Below are positions 52,747 through 64,000 of a stretch of DNA of 64,000 nt, one piece after another; the first letter of the stretch is position 1, and every line of letters starts with the position of its first letter. The DNA is from Parus major. Taxonomy: Eukaryota > Chordata > Aves > Passeriformes > Paridae. The DNA is taken from contig NC_031769.1 in assembly GCF_001522545.3 (NCBI RefSeq), forward strand, positions 70,697,814 to 70,761,813, given 5' to 3'. The translations under genes and the position numbers were made by a program. Under the pieces are notes generated by a model. That model was not told the DNA's origin. It was given only the letters and a program-made list of their open reading frames with translations, and made no database searches.

Positions 52747-53322
52747 TGTAGTCATGGTGTATTCCCAGCCAGCAGCCAAACCCCACTCACTCCACTAGCA
52801 GGATCAGGGAGAGATTTGGAAGACTAAAAGTTAGAAAATGCATGATTTAAGATAAAGACAGTTTAACAGGGAAAGCAGGAGCTGTACATGCAAGCAAAGC
52901 AAAACAAGGTGTTCATTCTCCACCTACCAGGCAGGTGTTCAGCCATCCCAAGGAGAGCAGGGTCCCTCATGGGTAACAGTGACTTGAGAAGACAAACACC
53001 ATCAGTTTAAATGTCCCCCCTTTCCTCTTTCTTTCCCCACAGTATATACTGCCCATGATGTCATCCAGTCTGGAATATCCCTTTGGTCACTTTGGGTCAC
53101 CTGTCTTGACTGTGTCTCCTCCCAACTTCCCAAGCACCCTGAACTTCCTCTTGAGAGTGGCTGTGTGAGAAGAAGAGAAGGCCTTGGCTCTGTGCAAGCC
53201 CTGCTCAGGATAACAAAACATCTCTGTATTATCAACCCTGTGTTCAGCACAAATCCAAGAGACAGCCTCATACCAACCACTGCCAAGAAAACCAACTCTA
53301 CCCCAGTCTAAACCAGCCCACA
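52747..53322 (-). mobile_element. Solo LTR of an avian ERVL-like endogenous retrovirus
   Basis: I recognise this as a very abundant avian LTR, read on the - strand. The - strand starts near 53322 with TGTGGGCTGGTTTAGACTGG. It carries a TATA-like AGTATATACT (53041-53050 region) preceded by TGACATCA, a cAMP-response-type element (53056-53063). Near 52861-52870 it reads CCTGTTAAAC, where the family usually has an ATTAAA polyadenylation signal. It ends near 52747 after GCTGCTGGCTGGGAATACAC. Length about 575 bp is normal for the family. No internal region or second LTR is present, so recombination left a solo LTR. Clear target duplications are not visible. The 97- and 96-codon frames across it are spurious. 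Confidence 0.8.
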
Positions 53323-54510
53323 TAGGCTGCAAATTAATAATTTTTGGACTAAAATACTTAAACCGTGTGTTTAACAATAGTTACTGTGGTTATTAATAAA
53401 ATGGTTATTGATAAAACTAATTTCTTAAATATTCTATTGTTATCTTCTTTCCCCTTCAATAATTTCAGCTTGCCTTCTTTTCTCTTCATGGATTTGAAAA
53501 GTAGTTGTTTTTAAAAGTAGCTGGAGGTATACCAAGAGACTCAAGGGATCTCTAAGTCCATTATACATCTGTTATAAATATAGTAAGATTGATTCAGTAA
53601 ATTTGGAGAAGCAATAACTTACAGTAACTACAGTTGTCTTGTACTTATACTGAGGGAGCCACAGTTAATAATGGCAGCCAATACAGGAACTTGACCTTGC
53701 TTAGGGACTCCATCAGATGGAAATAGGATGAGATCACGTGCAGTTTCTACTACTGAACCACTCCTGAACACCTTCATCAGCTTTCTGAACTTAGACTTTT
53801 CTACCCTTTTTTTTTTTTTTCTTGTTTTGTTTTGGGTTTGGGTTTGTTTGTTTTGGTTTTGTTTTGTGTTTGTTTGCTTTTTTTTTAATTATTAAACACT
53901 CATACTGGTATTAGTGAGAAAACGTGAACGCTTATTAGAAATCAGTCAGGAACCTCCAGGGATCAGGTACATGAACATTTATAGTGAAAGTACCATCCAA
54001 TAATTGTAACAGAAGGCCTTTGGCAACTAATGCTTAATTGCTCTGGTCTGTTTGAATCTTCAGTGAACACTGTTTCCAAGTAATTCTCTCAATTTAAAAT
54101 AAATGTAATTGCTAACAAAGCCATATGCAACCTGCACAGTGAATGGTTCAGTGATTAGTGACTAGAATTTCACTTAGGCAACGATTCATAATGGAAGCTC
54201 AAGCTATCAAAATAATTCTGATTACACTGCTCAGTACAAGGATCAGGCTTAGGCTGAGGGAATTAATTTGACTTCTGTGAGACAGAGACTAATAGAACTT
54301 CTTTTTACTGATGTAATTTACTATTGTCAGATATTCACTTTATTGCAGTTATACAAGAAGGCCAAAGGTAGCTTCATGTCAAAAAATAAAACCAACTCTT
54401 AAAAACAAGCCCCCCCAAACCAATCTACCTATCATATATGTGTTATACTAATAGAAGTTAATCTTCAAAGTACACCACACCCTAAGACTCTTAAATTTAG
54501 GGGACCACAG
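53323..54510. other. Gene-free DNA with a T/G-rich tract
   Basis: A+T-rich unique sequence with no recognised gene; the low-complexity tract at 53807-53888 is listed separately. Confidence 0.5.
53807..53888. repeat. Poly-T and (TTTTG)n / (GTTT)n tract
   Basis: A run of about 15 T followed by TTTTG, TTTGGG and GTTT units and a further T run. It has no recognisable adjoining retroposon. Confidence 0.9.
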
Positions 54511-54524
54511 CACACACACACACA
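54511..54524. repeat. (CA)7 microsatellite abutting a CR1 end
   Basis: Seven CA units directly before the CR1 terminus AGAATCACAGAATGAC. The repeat may have grown at the insertion junction. Confidence 0.9.
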
Positions 54525-54755
54525 GAATCACAGAATGACTAGGTTGGAAGAGACCTTGAAGATCATCAAGTCCAACCCAGCCCTAACACCTCAAATAAAC
54601 CGTGGCACTGTGTGCTACATCCCATCCTTTCTTAAGCACATCCAGGGATAGTGACTCCACCACTTCCCCTGGCAGCTGATTCTAGTACTTTATCACTCGT
54701 TCCGTAAAAAACTTTTCCCTATCCAACCTAAATTTCCCTATTTATGCAAACTACC
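54524..54755 (-). mobile_element. CR1 LINE 3' end, reverse orientation
   Basis: The + strand begins AGAATCACAGAATGACTAGG, followed by TTGGAAGAGACCTTGAAGAT and CATCAAGTCCAACCCAGCCC. That is the reverse complement of a CR1 3' UTR. 'GGGATAGTGACTCCACCACT' (about 54645) and 'GGCAGCTGATTCTAGTACTT' (about 54671) extend it to about 54755. It is a 5'-truncated, non-coding copy of about 230 bases, better preserved at its 3' end than the 44.2 kb copy. Confidence 0.9.
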
Positions 54756-56689
54756 TTATTTTTGCAGTCAATTTAAAGCAAAACAAAAATGAACAAAGAA
54801 AGCCAAGAAAAAAAATGGTTTGTATGTTCATATCTCATCAATGCCTTCTACAAGACAACAGGATACCCTTCACTCAGGTGAGGTATCACAGTTATGCAAG
54901 TCTGAGAGGGTTTTACTTTTTTCCTTGTTTTGTCTTCCATTGAAAGTATTGACAACATTGAGAAGCCTCAAAAAAGGAAGTTAAATGATAAATTTTGTAA
55001 TATACCACAACCTTAACCTTCCACACCCAACTGGAAAATATTTACCTCCAGAACAACAACAATAATAGAGAAAATAATAACAACAACAACAAATCATATA
55101 TTTGGATGTCTCATTATTTCAAGTTTAGTGGGTTATGTAAAAGAAGGTGTTTTTTACAACTGCAATATAAGTCATTCATACAAAGATGATAACATAAATT
55201 GATACTTGTAAACTAATGAAGGCTATCTAGACAAGCTTTTCACCCACATACATTAACTCATTACCCTGTGAACATTCAATAACACCACTAAACATAATAT
55301 TCATACAACTATACAAATATGACATATCAGAAAAATGAAAGAATATGAGAAGTGTTTTTATTACTTATGACTTAATATTTGTTTTGATGTTTAATTTGCA
55401 TAGATGACTGGAGCAAATGATGGTTATGGAAGGCAAACAACATACACCAATACAGTTGGTACAGAAATTTCCCAGATTTTTGTTTCTGTCTCAAGTGGAA
55501 ATACGAATACACCACCCCATGACTGATACGTCTCCCCCTAAAGTTAACACAACTTTTAGACATCCAGAATCAACTGAGTCCATAAATAGAAATTGCATTA
55601 TCTTACACAAGATACCTTATAATAAATCCCTCATAATGTGCATTACATAACGTAACGTACTTACCGAGCAGTGTTTCAAGTATTCAAGAAAAATTGGTGT
55701 TTGAATGAATACTGAGTTGAATTAAACACTCGTCCTTTAAAGCACAGCAGTGCTTGGGGACAGTACATTGTATCTATGCTAGTACATACGTGTATTTAAT
55801 GGGAAGGCCGTGGCTGGTCTAAAGACCATTTGAGTCACAGAAGGCATAAGAATTTGTATAATTCCAGTACATGCCTTCCTTGACACATCTGTGATGGCTT
55901 TAACCACATTTAGCACAGCAACAGAGCCAAGTTCACACAACCTTGTTCTTCAGTTCCTAAGCAGGCTTGAGTAAGAACACACCCAGCCTCTCTGCCTGAA
56001 AAAAGTTGCCATAGATAGCTGTATGAGAGGCAGCTGAAAGCTATTTTGCCCTTTTGCAGTGATGCAGCTGTTTCAAACCAAGCAGGAATCACAGTTAACT
56101 GATAATGTGCTCAGAAGTACCCTGCCCACCTGTTGCCTTGTTAGGGAAAGTGTTTAGCACACTGGAAAGGAGCTATTCTCCCTCAAGACTTTTAATTATA
56201 CTTGGTGTTAATTATGAGTACAGTTTGTATTCAACCTTTCTATTTCAGTATAAAGTTACATCAGGCAAACGTTCTCTATTTGGCAGCATCTCAATTATGG
56301 TATAGACAGACTGACTGCTTGAGAGGAAAATAAATGGATAAGAGCATTAGGCACAAGAAGTAAAACACAGATCAACAAGTCATATTTACATAACTGTCAA
56401 ATCAGCTTCTGCCAGACAGCTGAGTGAGTACTTCCTTGAGAAGTCCCGTTTGGTATCTTTCACACAGATCCCTGCACCTGCTCAATGAGGTATAAAAATA
56501 TCAGGTGCCTTGCAGAAGTTTGGGATGTGAACATGCAAAGTAAGGTCCAACCCAGTGAGTGTCACATTTAAATGCACAGTTGTCTGAAGGAAACCAAACA
56601 CAATTTGCTGACTCTCTAATTCCAAACAACCTATAGTAATAAGGTAAAAGTGAAGTGTATGGAAAACCACACAATTAAAAGCCAGTGTC
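54756..56689. other. Gene-free DNA
   Basis: Unique sequence. (AAC)n / (AAT)n low-complexity DNA lies at about 55052-55092. Open frames at 55372-55650 and 55910-56305 are short and unrecognised. Confidence 0.5.
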
Positions 56690-57578
56690 CATAAAAGAGA
56701 CTGAGGAGTCCTGCAACTTTGTTTGAATAAAGGGACAGAGTCCACTGGGGCACACACAAACCTCTCTCAGGGTTTTGGAAGGTGCGGCCTCTCTTTATCC
56801 TAAACTCCCAGCCGCATGTTGCCCTGTTCCTTTCCCCATCTGCTGAGGTACTCAGAAGGTACAGCTTTCCTGAACCACCTACCACATATCCCCCTCGAAC
56901 CTACTATTTCACCCCAAAGTTCAGAAGTTCAGGCTTGTGCACACCCACTCGTCTGTTTCAGGAGCCAAGCCCACTGGGCTCTGCAATAAACCTGCTGCCT
57001 GAAGTTGTTAGAGACACTGAGATCCGTTTCAAAGATGTTAACACCCATCCCTTCACCCATTGAATTGTTTGTAAAGACATTAGCACACATCTTCCCTATC
57101 AGAGTGGTTAGCTACTCATACCATTCCATGGTGCAGGATGTAACTGAGGAGAGCAAGCACTGAACATTGTCATGCGGCCCCTGTGCAGGGTGGCTGGGTC
57201 TGTCCCACACCAGACACAGACGATCCTGACTGGCTCCATTGGCCTCACTGGAGGGCACAGCTGAGCCCCCCACGCATGGGACAGCAAGTGTAATGTTCCC
57301 AGGAAGCTCAGAGAATGAGGCAAAGAGGCTGGCTCTATCTCAGTACTATGGGAACAGAGAGCAGCCTTTGTTTTTGACAACAGCTCCCCACAGTTGCGTG
57401 GATTAGCCGGAGATGGCATTGTCTCACTCAGCTAATCAGACCATACAGGGAGAATGAACACAACTTCAGCCAATACAAAGCACAAATCCTAGACAATCAG
57501 CAACATAATTTAAAGAAAGCAACAGGCTTGAGCTGGTTTTGGGCCACATATTCCCTCCTGGCATGTGGGGACACCCAG
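56690..57578. other. G+C-richer block, probable old retroviral or repeat sequence
   Basis: About 900 bases with clearly more G+C and CpG than the flanks. Phrases such as GAAGGTGCGGCCTCTCTTTA (about 56778), CCGCATGTTGCCCTGTTCCT (about 56812) and GGCTCTGCAATAAACCTGCT (56976-56995, holding an AATAAA) read like LTR material, possibly in mixed orientation. I cannot place ends or a family. Four open frames of 84-103 codons on both strands overlap in it; none has a recognised domain. It lies directly left of the clearer LTR at 57579 and may be part of the same provirus remnant. Confidence 0.4.
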
Positions 57579-57952
57579 TGTTGGGAGAGTGAATGTAAGA
57601 CTGGCAACAGGAAATACATTAGTATTGTGTTTGAACTGTGTATTACTATTGCTGTATTTTGACAAGAGTAACTTGCAAGTGTTGTGTTTTTAGTACATGT
57701 TGTGTCACTCTGCCAAATCAGAAATCCAGTGTAACAGAACCTGGGGAGAGCATTTGACTACAGCAGTCTCACTATCCTACTCAATTTTAATTGCTAGTAA
57801 ATTAAATTATTTTTCCCCAGATTGAGTGTGTTTTGTCCATGACAGTAAATTGTTAGGGATGTCTCTGTCTGTACTTCAATGCATGAGTGTCCCTGTCCTG
57901 TTGAGGAGAGCAGCTGAGTGGGAGTCTGATCAGCCCAGGTCAGCTCACCTCA
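57579..57952 (+). mobile_element. Probable avian ERV LTR (+ strand), 3' portion clearest
   Basis: From TGTTGGGAGAGTGAATGTAA at 57579 the sequence follows an LTR I recall from birds: GTCACTCTGCCAAATCAGAA (about 57705), CAGTGTAACAGAACCTGGGG (about 57729), an ATTAAA polyadenylation-type signal at 57801-57806, then TTTTCCCCAGATTGAGTGTG, and a U5-like end with CTCACCTCA near 57952. Strand is set by the order of these blocks. The left boundary is uncertain and I see no matching target duplication. Confidence 0.55.
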
Positions 57953-60900
57953 GGGACCTCCACTGAAAGAGACAAGTAACCAATTACTATTTAGTCTTGA
58001 CTAATTCAATTTCAGAATAAAAGCAAAATTTTCTAGTTACAAAGAGAACAATATGACTTGCAAACTAATTGTGAAATGATAGTGTGCACCATTCAGCAAG
58101 TATTGTTAAGTGACCTTGTTTTTGCTGTTGAAAATCTATTACACTGTAAGAGTTCCACTGCTTTGTACTTCAGTTCTTATAAAGGAAAATGTAAATGAGG
58201 CTCTAAGAAGACTCTGTACTCACTCCAGAAATGAAGAGAGCTAACAGTGAAATATCACTGAATTTCTTCCTTGCTCAGGACCCAGGGATATTGTATCTGA
58301 CTACTCAAAATGGGATTATAAATCATGCTGTAGAGATTAACTAGCCCTTACGAATCATTCATTGCTTTAGAGCATTTGTCTTCCTATGGATAAGATTCCA
58401 TAAGTAACAAGACTTACTGGGATGTACATGTATTAAGAAGAAAAATGCTTTAATGCACAGGTTAAGGTGAATGTTCACTCTAACACAAAATGACATTAAT
58501 GCTACAAAATCCATATCAGTCTAACTTACATCTAAAATTCTATTACTACATTATTGATTAATCACTTGAACTTTAAATTTAGTTGAGAATGATCTGAATG
58601 ATTCAAATACTTTATCCATTTGTTTTAGAATACCTTGCCTGTCAAAATGAAGGGACTGGAAGGTGCTCTTTACTTGAGACATAAAATTCTCTTTTACATA
58701 GTTGCCTATAAAAGTACATGGTACAGTCTTAAATTTATGTTACCAAATCAATAGGCATTGGAATAACAATCAGCAATATCTCAGGTACTTCATACTTCTT
58801 TCAAAAACATACTTTCTTATAGCAAATATTTTTATATTGTTTTTATTTTACTACTGTAACACATATTGATGAAAGCCAAAACTTTCCAATGCACTACTAG
58901 ATCTCAGCTGAATCCATATTCAGTGCTTGCTAAAACTGAACATCCATAGAAGAAGAATATGTACTTCCAAACCAAGTTGCAAGTATCAACTGGAAGTTGT
59001 TCTATCTTCTTTTTTCTAACCTATCTGCCAAGAATCTCAACCACAGAAATAATTTCTCTTTAATATCTCTTACCTGTCAATTCCTCTATTTAGTTAGTAA
59101 AACAAAATGATGGTATCATCTAAACAGTATGTGGCTCACTAGATCCAATATCATGGAGAGAAATAAAATATTTCTCTTTCGTTGAACTTTTATTCTGTAT
59201 TTAAATTAGGAAAGTTGAAGTGTATGGATTTCAGTTGGGTCCAAATTTAGCCTGATGTGATTCATACAAAGAAGGATTTGTATGAAGGGTTTTACAAAAA
59301 ATTCCTTGATTGAGGAAAAAATCTTCCAAGCCCAGCAATCAGATAACAGAACAAACTTAAGCCCAAAAAGTAAGGATAACTAAAGATACAAAAGTAAGGA
59401 TACAATATGAAGTGTTGTGCCACAATGAAGATAGAAGGAACAAAATATAATTTAAAAATATTCTTGAGGAATGCTTTTTAAACAGAAAACCAAATGAACA
59501 AATAAACTACCTATTTGTGTCATTACATCATCTTACTCTTAGGTACAAATAAAAAAAAAAACAAACTATCAGTCAAGAGATCCTAACTATTTTACTTGGA
59601 AAACATCAAGAATTGTTAACTTGATAGTCAGTCTGGGTGGAATAAAGTTTTTATGTTTCCCCTGACTTGAGTAAATTGCATATATTTCTACTTGTGAAAA
59701 TCAGTTACTGCATTTGGATTTCTTTTTTAATGTAGAAATCATTCTGAACTTTGCATACAGTAGAAAAGACATTGAACTCTAACTCATACTTTTTTACAAA
59801 GATAAGTTTGCAATGTGCACATGTGCAGAGACACAAGTGAAAGTGTTTGTGTCTTCTAAGATACTGGATGTATAAAGTAAGCAGCCTGTAGGATTTGTAC
59901 ACAAATATTAAATTTAACTCTTGATGCCAATCCTTTTCAGACATGTCTGCCATTAACAGTGAACAATTTTTCCACCCTCTCAGCATCTGAGTGTAAAAGC
60001 TTTCAGTCAGGTGATCAGGAAACACTATAGTTACTAAATGACCACACCCCAAAATGTGTTTAAAATCAAATGATGCCTCATATTGATTGAAAAGATTTTT
60101 TTTTTTTAAATTTACAGCTATTGATAGTAACTGAAATTAAGTTATTTAACAATTCACAAACTGTTGGGATAAAGCTTTCTGTTGTCTTGCTAAAATACAT
60201 CTATCATTTATGTTGTAGGTGACTAAGTTATTTATCTGAAAAATACTGTTTAAAATTTATGTTGAATGAATCAAACCCCACACATTTAAAAAGTTTTCTC
60301 TACTGCAGTGTGATATTCATGCTGATAAGAGATTCACCTAAGGGAGTCACACTTTGTAAGCTTCAGGGAGAGAGGATTTATTATTTTGCCCTCTAGCAGT
60401 AACTTTTACATGAACTTCTCTAAAAATATTGTACCCAACATATTCTTCCCAATGCATCACAACCAGGACTACTTAAAGATATGATTTATCTTTAACTGAC
60501 TGTTTCAGCTAAATTACATTACCAGACTCTAATTATCTTTAGGACCAAACACATACAATGTTTTGGGGTTTTTTTTTTAATTTATAAAGCAGTGTTATGA
60601 GAATATGTAAGACATTGCTTTGATTGTACCCGATACATGCTCATAATTTTACTTTCAGCTAAGATTTTATTCTCCTGATGATTAAATTTAACTGAGGGTG
60701 GAGAAATAAGAAAAGCAAAATCACTGTCCTGAAAACAAGAAAGGGACAAAAAGTGTTGCCAATGCAAACAAGAATTTAGGAGCTGAGCGATTTGGCACCA
60801 GCAATCATCACAGGTGAGACTGAGGTGATTTAATAATTATACCCCAGGCTCTCATGGGCATACAGTCAAGAGCCAAAAACAGGCAGCCTCTAGGTGACAA

Positions 60901-61042
60901 CCAAAGCCAGTCAACCTAGCCTACTACCAGTGACTAATTAAACTGAAGAATGCTGGATTTCACAAGGATTTTGGAACTATCTACAGCATAACAGCAAGAT
61001 GAGAGTCAGTATTTCACTGAGATAGGAATAAGAAAGCAGCTG
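57953..61042. other. Gene-free A+T-rich DNA
   Basis: No gene supported. The 115-codon frame on the - strand (59705-60052) is the longest free-standing one here, but shows no domain, no repetitive codon bias and no splice context, so it is treated as chance. Confidence 0.5.
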
Positions 61043-61082
61043 CAGTGCTAAGCAACAGAACACAGTGCTAGGCAACAGAACA
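61043..61082. repeat. 20-bp tandem duplication
   Basis: CAGTGCTAAGCAACAGAACA (61043-61062) is followed directly by CAGTGCTAGGCAACAGAACA (61063-61082); one A/G difference. Confidence 0.92.
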
Positions 61083-61871
61083 GAGTTTGATGATTTGTGC
61101 TCCAATTATGTCTATAGTTGCCTCCCAAACATGCAGAGTGCTGAAACTCAAAATTTCTCCTAATTTCTGTATTTGATTCTTTTTGTCTTAGCAGAAATAA
61201 GTGTATACTGGATAAAAAACATCATCTAAAGCTAAGGCCAGGAAATGTGAAAGAAGGAAACTTACAGAAAAACTGAAAATAAACATAAATATGATTCACT
61301 GATGTGTAGTATAATTCTATCTTGGATATTATATCAAACACCTTTTCTCACACACACACACAAAAACACTCACAAAAATGGTACTGGGCTTTTTTGAGGT
61401 ACACCAAACTTCACAAGAGAGATACTTCTTCTGAGATATCTCTTTAGCAAGATATTTCTCCAGAAGGTAGCAACGGGTGAGCAGCTGAATCAGGGATGTT
61501 AGGAACTTCCTCCCAACAAAAAGGTTTATTATCTGTTGAAAAACATCACATATAGGATTAAACCATATGTTTATCTCCTGTAGTTGAATGTAATTCAGTC
61601 ACAAATTTCTATAACTGATCCTAGACTAAGACAATTTTAGGTTAATTGGGTCTTGTGGACAAAGTTATGACAATTCTAAAACTCTTTGCAATACTTAATC
61701 ACCATTCATGCTGGGATTCAGCCTGAAAACTGTCTCTTAGTATATTTTTTGGTGTCTGTCAAGCAGCAATCAGTTTATAACATATGTTATGACATTAATT
61801 CTATGATAAAAGCATAATTTTTAATTTAATTAATAATAATAAATAAATTAATAACAATAATAAATAAATAA

Positions 61872-61901
61872 TTTAATTCTTCATTGCTATGAAGAATTAA
61901 A
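61872..61901. repeat. Inverted repeat, 13-bp arms, 4-nt loop
   Basis: TTTAATTCTTCAT (61872-61884) pairs exactly with ATGAAGAATTAAA (61889-61901) around TGCT, at the right edge of an A+T-rich simple repeat. Confidence 0.88.
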
Positions 61902-62089
61902 ATACAAGTGTCTTCCATATGTATTGCTGTATAGCCAATATTGTAAGCAATGGACCAGAGTGAATATTTTTCCTGCTCAGAATCACAATATCAGTTATCC
62001 CCCAGAAAAGGAGACATTACTATAAAGCCGGACTGTAAGCAAGTCTAAACCCTTATTTTATATATTTCTTTGATATCTTTTGTTCATAA

Positions 62090-62251
62090 AAGATAAAAGC
62101 AGGTAAAAAATATATTTTGACTGCAGTTGGTGCTGACAAGAGCAAAGCCAAACAGAGTCATCTTTATGTGAGGCTGGCCTGTGCAAACATATGGACCTCA
62201 GTTATTGACACTGGTGCTGAAATGGTAAATCTGCTATTTCATTTCTTGGCT
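62090..62251 (+). other. Weak open segment with splice-like flanks and a DTGAE motif
   Basis: One frame is open for 54 codons (62090-62251). Inside it, ATTTTGACTGCAG at 62126 looks like a 3' splice site and ATG|GTAAAT at 62224/62225 like a donor, giving a possible 98-bp exon (62127-62224). The frame contains ANIWTSVIDTGAEM; D-T-G-A is the active-site signature of retroviral aspartyl proteases, but nothing else of a protease is visible. Codon content looks less A+T-driven than its surroundings. It could be an exon, a retroviral scrap or chance; I cannot decide. Confidence 0.15.
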
Positions 62252-64000
62252 TGATTTTTGTAAAGTATTTGTTTAAACATGTTTACACAGCTAGGGCATA
62301 ATTATTTGCTAGCAAATTACATCTCTCCAGCTCTTCTATCTTACTTTCATACTTGTCAGCTCTTCCTATCAGCATCCTCCTACCTTTCCAGAGTACTGTT
62401 AATCCATATTAAAGTCAACCTGTGTTTATATTACACAGTATTTTTGTTCCCTACAATTATAGGAAATATGTATAAATAAATGCCTAGGATTTTGCTTGTT
62501 ATTTACTTTGAAGACTGTGTAATTGAAGGAGACATATAGTGTTTTCTGCAAAAAGTACTGTTGAAATATTTTTCAATTATAATTATTTTGGTCTTTCTAT
62601 AATTATTTTGATGAGTTCAAATGTAAATGCCAAGTATTTTACAGAAAAAGTTGTTTTTACTTTGCTCTGTGATTGTTAGCTAGCTAATCACAGGACAGGA
62701 GAACAGTGATTAACATATATTATATTTAATAAAACGCCAAGTTCATAAGGTTCCTATCATTAAGAACTCCAAAAATAATTTCCATTCAATTTATATAGTT
62801 CAAAATTATATACTATTAATAATAATTTCTTCTGGAAAAAAAAAACCTAACAAAAAAGACTATGAGTCTTTCCTTAGAGTTTTTCAGCACCACAGAGGAC
62901 AGAGCAAATCCATCTGCATCAGCAAAATAAGAGTATCAAAATCTTTCTTTCTAAAATAATTTGAGGAAACAAACAGAAAAAAAATACTTTTTAGATATTG
63001 GTTTTGAGGAACCTCCCTTAAAAAAACCAAAAAAAAACCCCAAAAATCCCCCTATTAGTCAAGTACATGGTACAGTACCACACCCATTGAAAAATTATGG
63101 GCAGGATCAATGGCAAAAAGACAAGATTTTCAGGGGACTGGAAATACTTGAACATAGGAAAAAAGTATTTAACATGGACACTCATTTCAAATGCAAAAAG
63201 TATGAAACTTACATTAATAAAAAAATAAATATGGGAATAATGATTCTAGACACTTTGGAACTTAGTTTGGAAATAGTCATACATTTTCATTTACAAGAGA
63301 AATAAAACAAGGAATTAATAATAACCTAATCTGTGGAGGTCAAAATTCTTTACATAACTACATAAACATAGGAACTTAGTCCAGGTTTGTCAACAGTACT
63401 AAGTTTTTTACAGAAACCATTTTAAATTAAGACATATTTGAGCTTTTGAACAAAGCTTTTCCTTGCAAAGTTACTCCAGACTAACAACAAACACAAATAC
63501 TTGATCTTCTTTTATATAACATTTTATGAGAACAGGAAGCATTACTTTTCATGAATGCTATTGCTCACATGACTGAAATTTAAAGTGTTTTGGTGGAAGG
63601 TATTAGATTTTATCCAATAAACACTAGTTAAGACCATGGAAATTCTGATCATTCTGTAAAAGTTTGTCTTCTGAAACGTTATTGAGGCAAAGAAGGTATA
63701 AAGGGAGAATATTTGAAACTTAAAAAAATAGGAGTTATTTTTAGTAATATAACTATATATTTTTTGGTCTTTAATAAGTTCATCTTTGACTAGAATTCAT
63801 CAACATCTTCAGTTTAAAATAAAAATAAAATAAAAAAGAGATAAGGTGAAAATGACCAATGAATAAAACCGTTTCAGTTTCATTTTTTATGACGCACATT
63901 GGAGAGAGGAACTCCTACACTGTAAAAATGAACTCCATTACACATAGCCAACATGGTCATTGTATTTTTGCTGTGTCCTTATTAAAAACATACTAATTTC

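Larger units (their letters stand above)
61083..64000. other. Gene-free A+T-rich DNA to the window end
   Basis: No supported gene. It holds a (CA)n of about 8 units (61349-61364), (AAT)/(AAAT) low-complexity DNA at about 61830-61871, the inverted repeat at 61872-61901, and a weak open segment at 62090-62251. The 114-codon + strand frame at 62961-63305 is Lys/Asn-rich, as expected from A-rich DNA, and is not called. Confidence 0.5.

Noticed and set aside
53002..53377. - strand frames of 97 and 96 codons
   Set aside because: Lie in the ERVL-like LTR, which is non-coding.
57108..57419. 103-codon - strand frame with many Cys, Pro and Leu
   Set aside because: No domain recognised; G+C-rich DNA lowers stop frequency, and overlapping frames exist on the other strand nearby. 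Kept only as part of the unexplained block.
59705..60052. 115-codon - strand frame
   Set aside because: Length expected by chance in 64 kb; no motif, start context or splice context.
62961..63305. 114-codon + strand frame, Lys/Asn/Pro-rich
   Set aside because: Composition follows the A-rich DNA; no domain or conserved pattern.
1..64000. tRNA, rRNA, snRNA or known microRNA genes
   Set aside because: I saw no cloverleaf with A and B boxes or other recognisable RNA gene; a covariance-model scan would be needed to exclude degraded copies.

Overview
This window is an A+T-rich, gene-poor stretch of vertebrate nuclear DNA, almost certainly from a bird. The bird call rests on the repeats. There are several CR1 LINE copies whose 3' ends carry the avian 'ATTCTATGATTCTATGA'-type tail, and several LTRs that I recognise from memory as avian endogenous-retrovirus families. 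Two N runs (8505-9368 and 26810-26916) show a draft assembly. I could run no repeat or protein search, so repeat family assignments are recognition, not alignment.

I find no protein-coding gene I can defend. The longest open frames (about 100-155 codons) are what chance gives in 64 kb, or lie inside CR1, LTRs or simple repeats, or run through Ns. Three short open segments with splice-like flanks (28091-28153, 38813-38932, 62127-62224) are reported as weak exon candidates only. The window is best read as intergenic DNA or the interior of a large intron. I see no tRNA, rRNA or CRISPR array.

Layout. 1-8.5 kb: unique A+T-rich DNA with a 48-bp tandem duplication, a perfect 20-bp-arm hairpin and a motif-dense candidate regulatory patch at 4.64-5.04 kb. 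8.48-9.55 kb: a probable solo LTR, mostly hidden by the first gap, with a plausible 5-bp target duplication. 15.56-16.85 kb: a + strand CR1 with the end of its reverse transcriptase (RT) and its 3' UTR. 24.5 kb: a short CR1 relic. 26.57-26.98 kb: a compound minisatellite and GGAA microsatellite around the second gap. 29.45-29.89 kb: a - strand LTR. 35.58-37.58 kb: the longest CR1, about 2 kb, split by a tiny antisense CR1 tail. 44.20-44.41 kb: a CR1 3' end (+). 52.75-53.32 kb: a solo LTR (-) of the abundant avian ERVL-like type. 54.52-54.76 kb: a CR1 3' end (-). 56.69-57.95 kb: a G+C-richer block whose right third looks like a + strand LTR. 58-64 kb: unique A+T-rich DNA with small tandem and inverted repeats.

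No genes act together here. The biology visible is the history of retroelement insertion and decay, plus local tandem and inverted duplications and a few patches that could be cis-regulatory.
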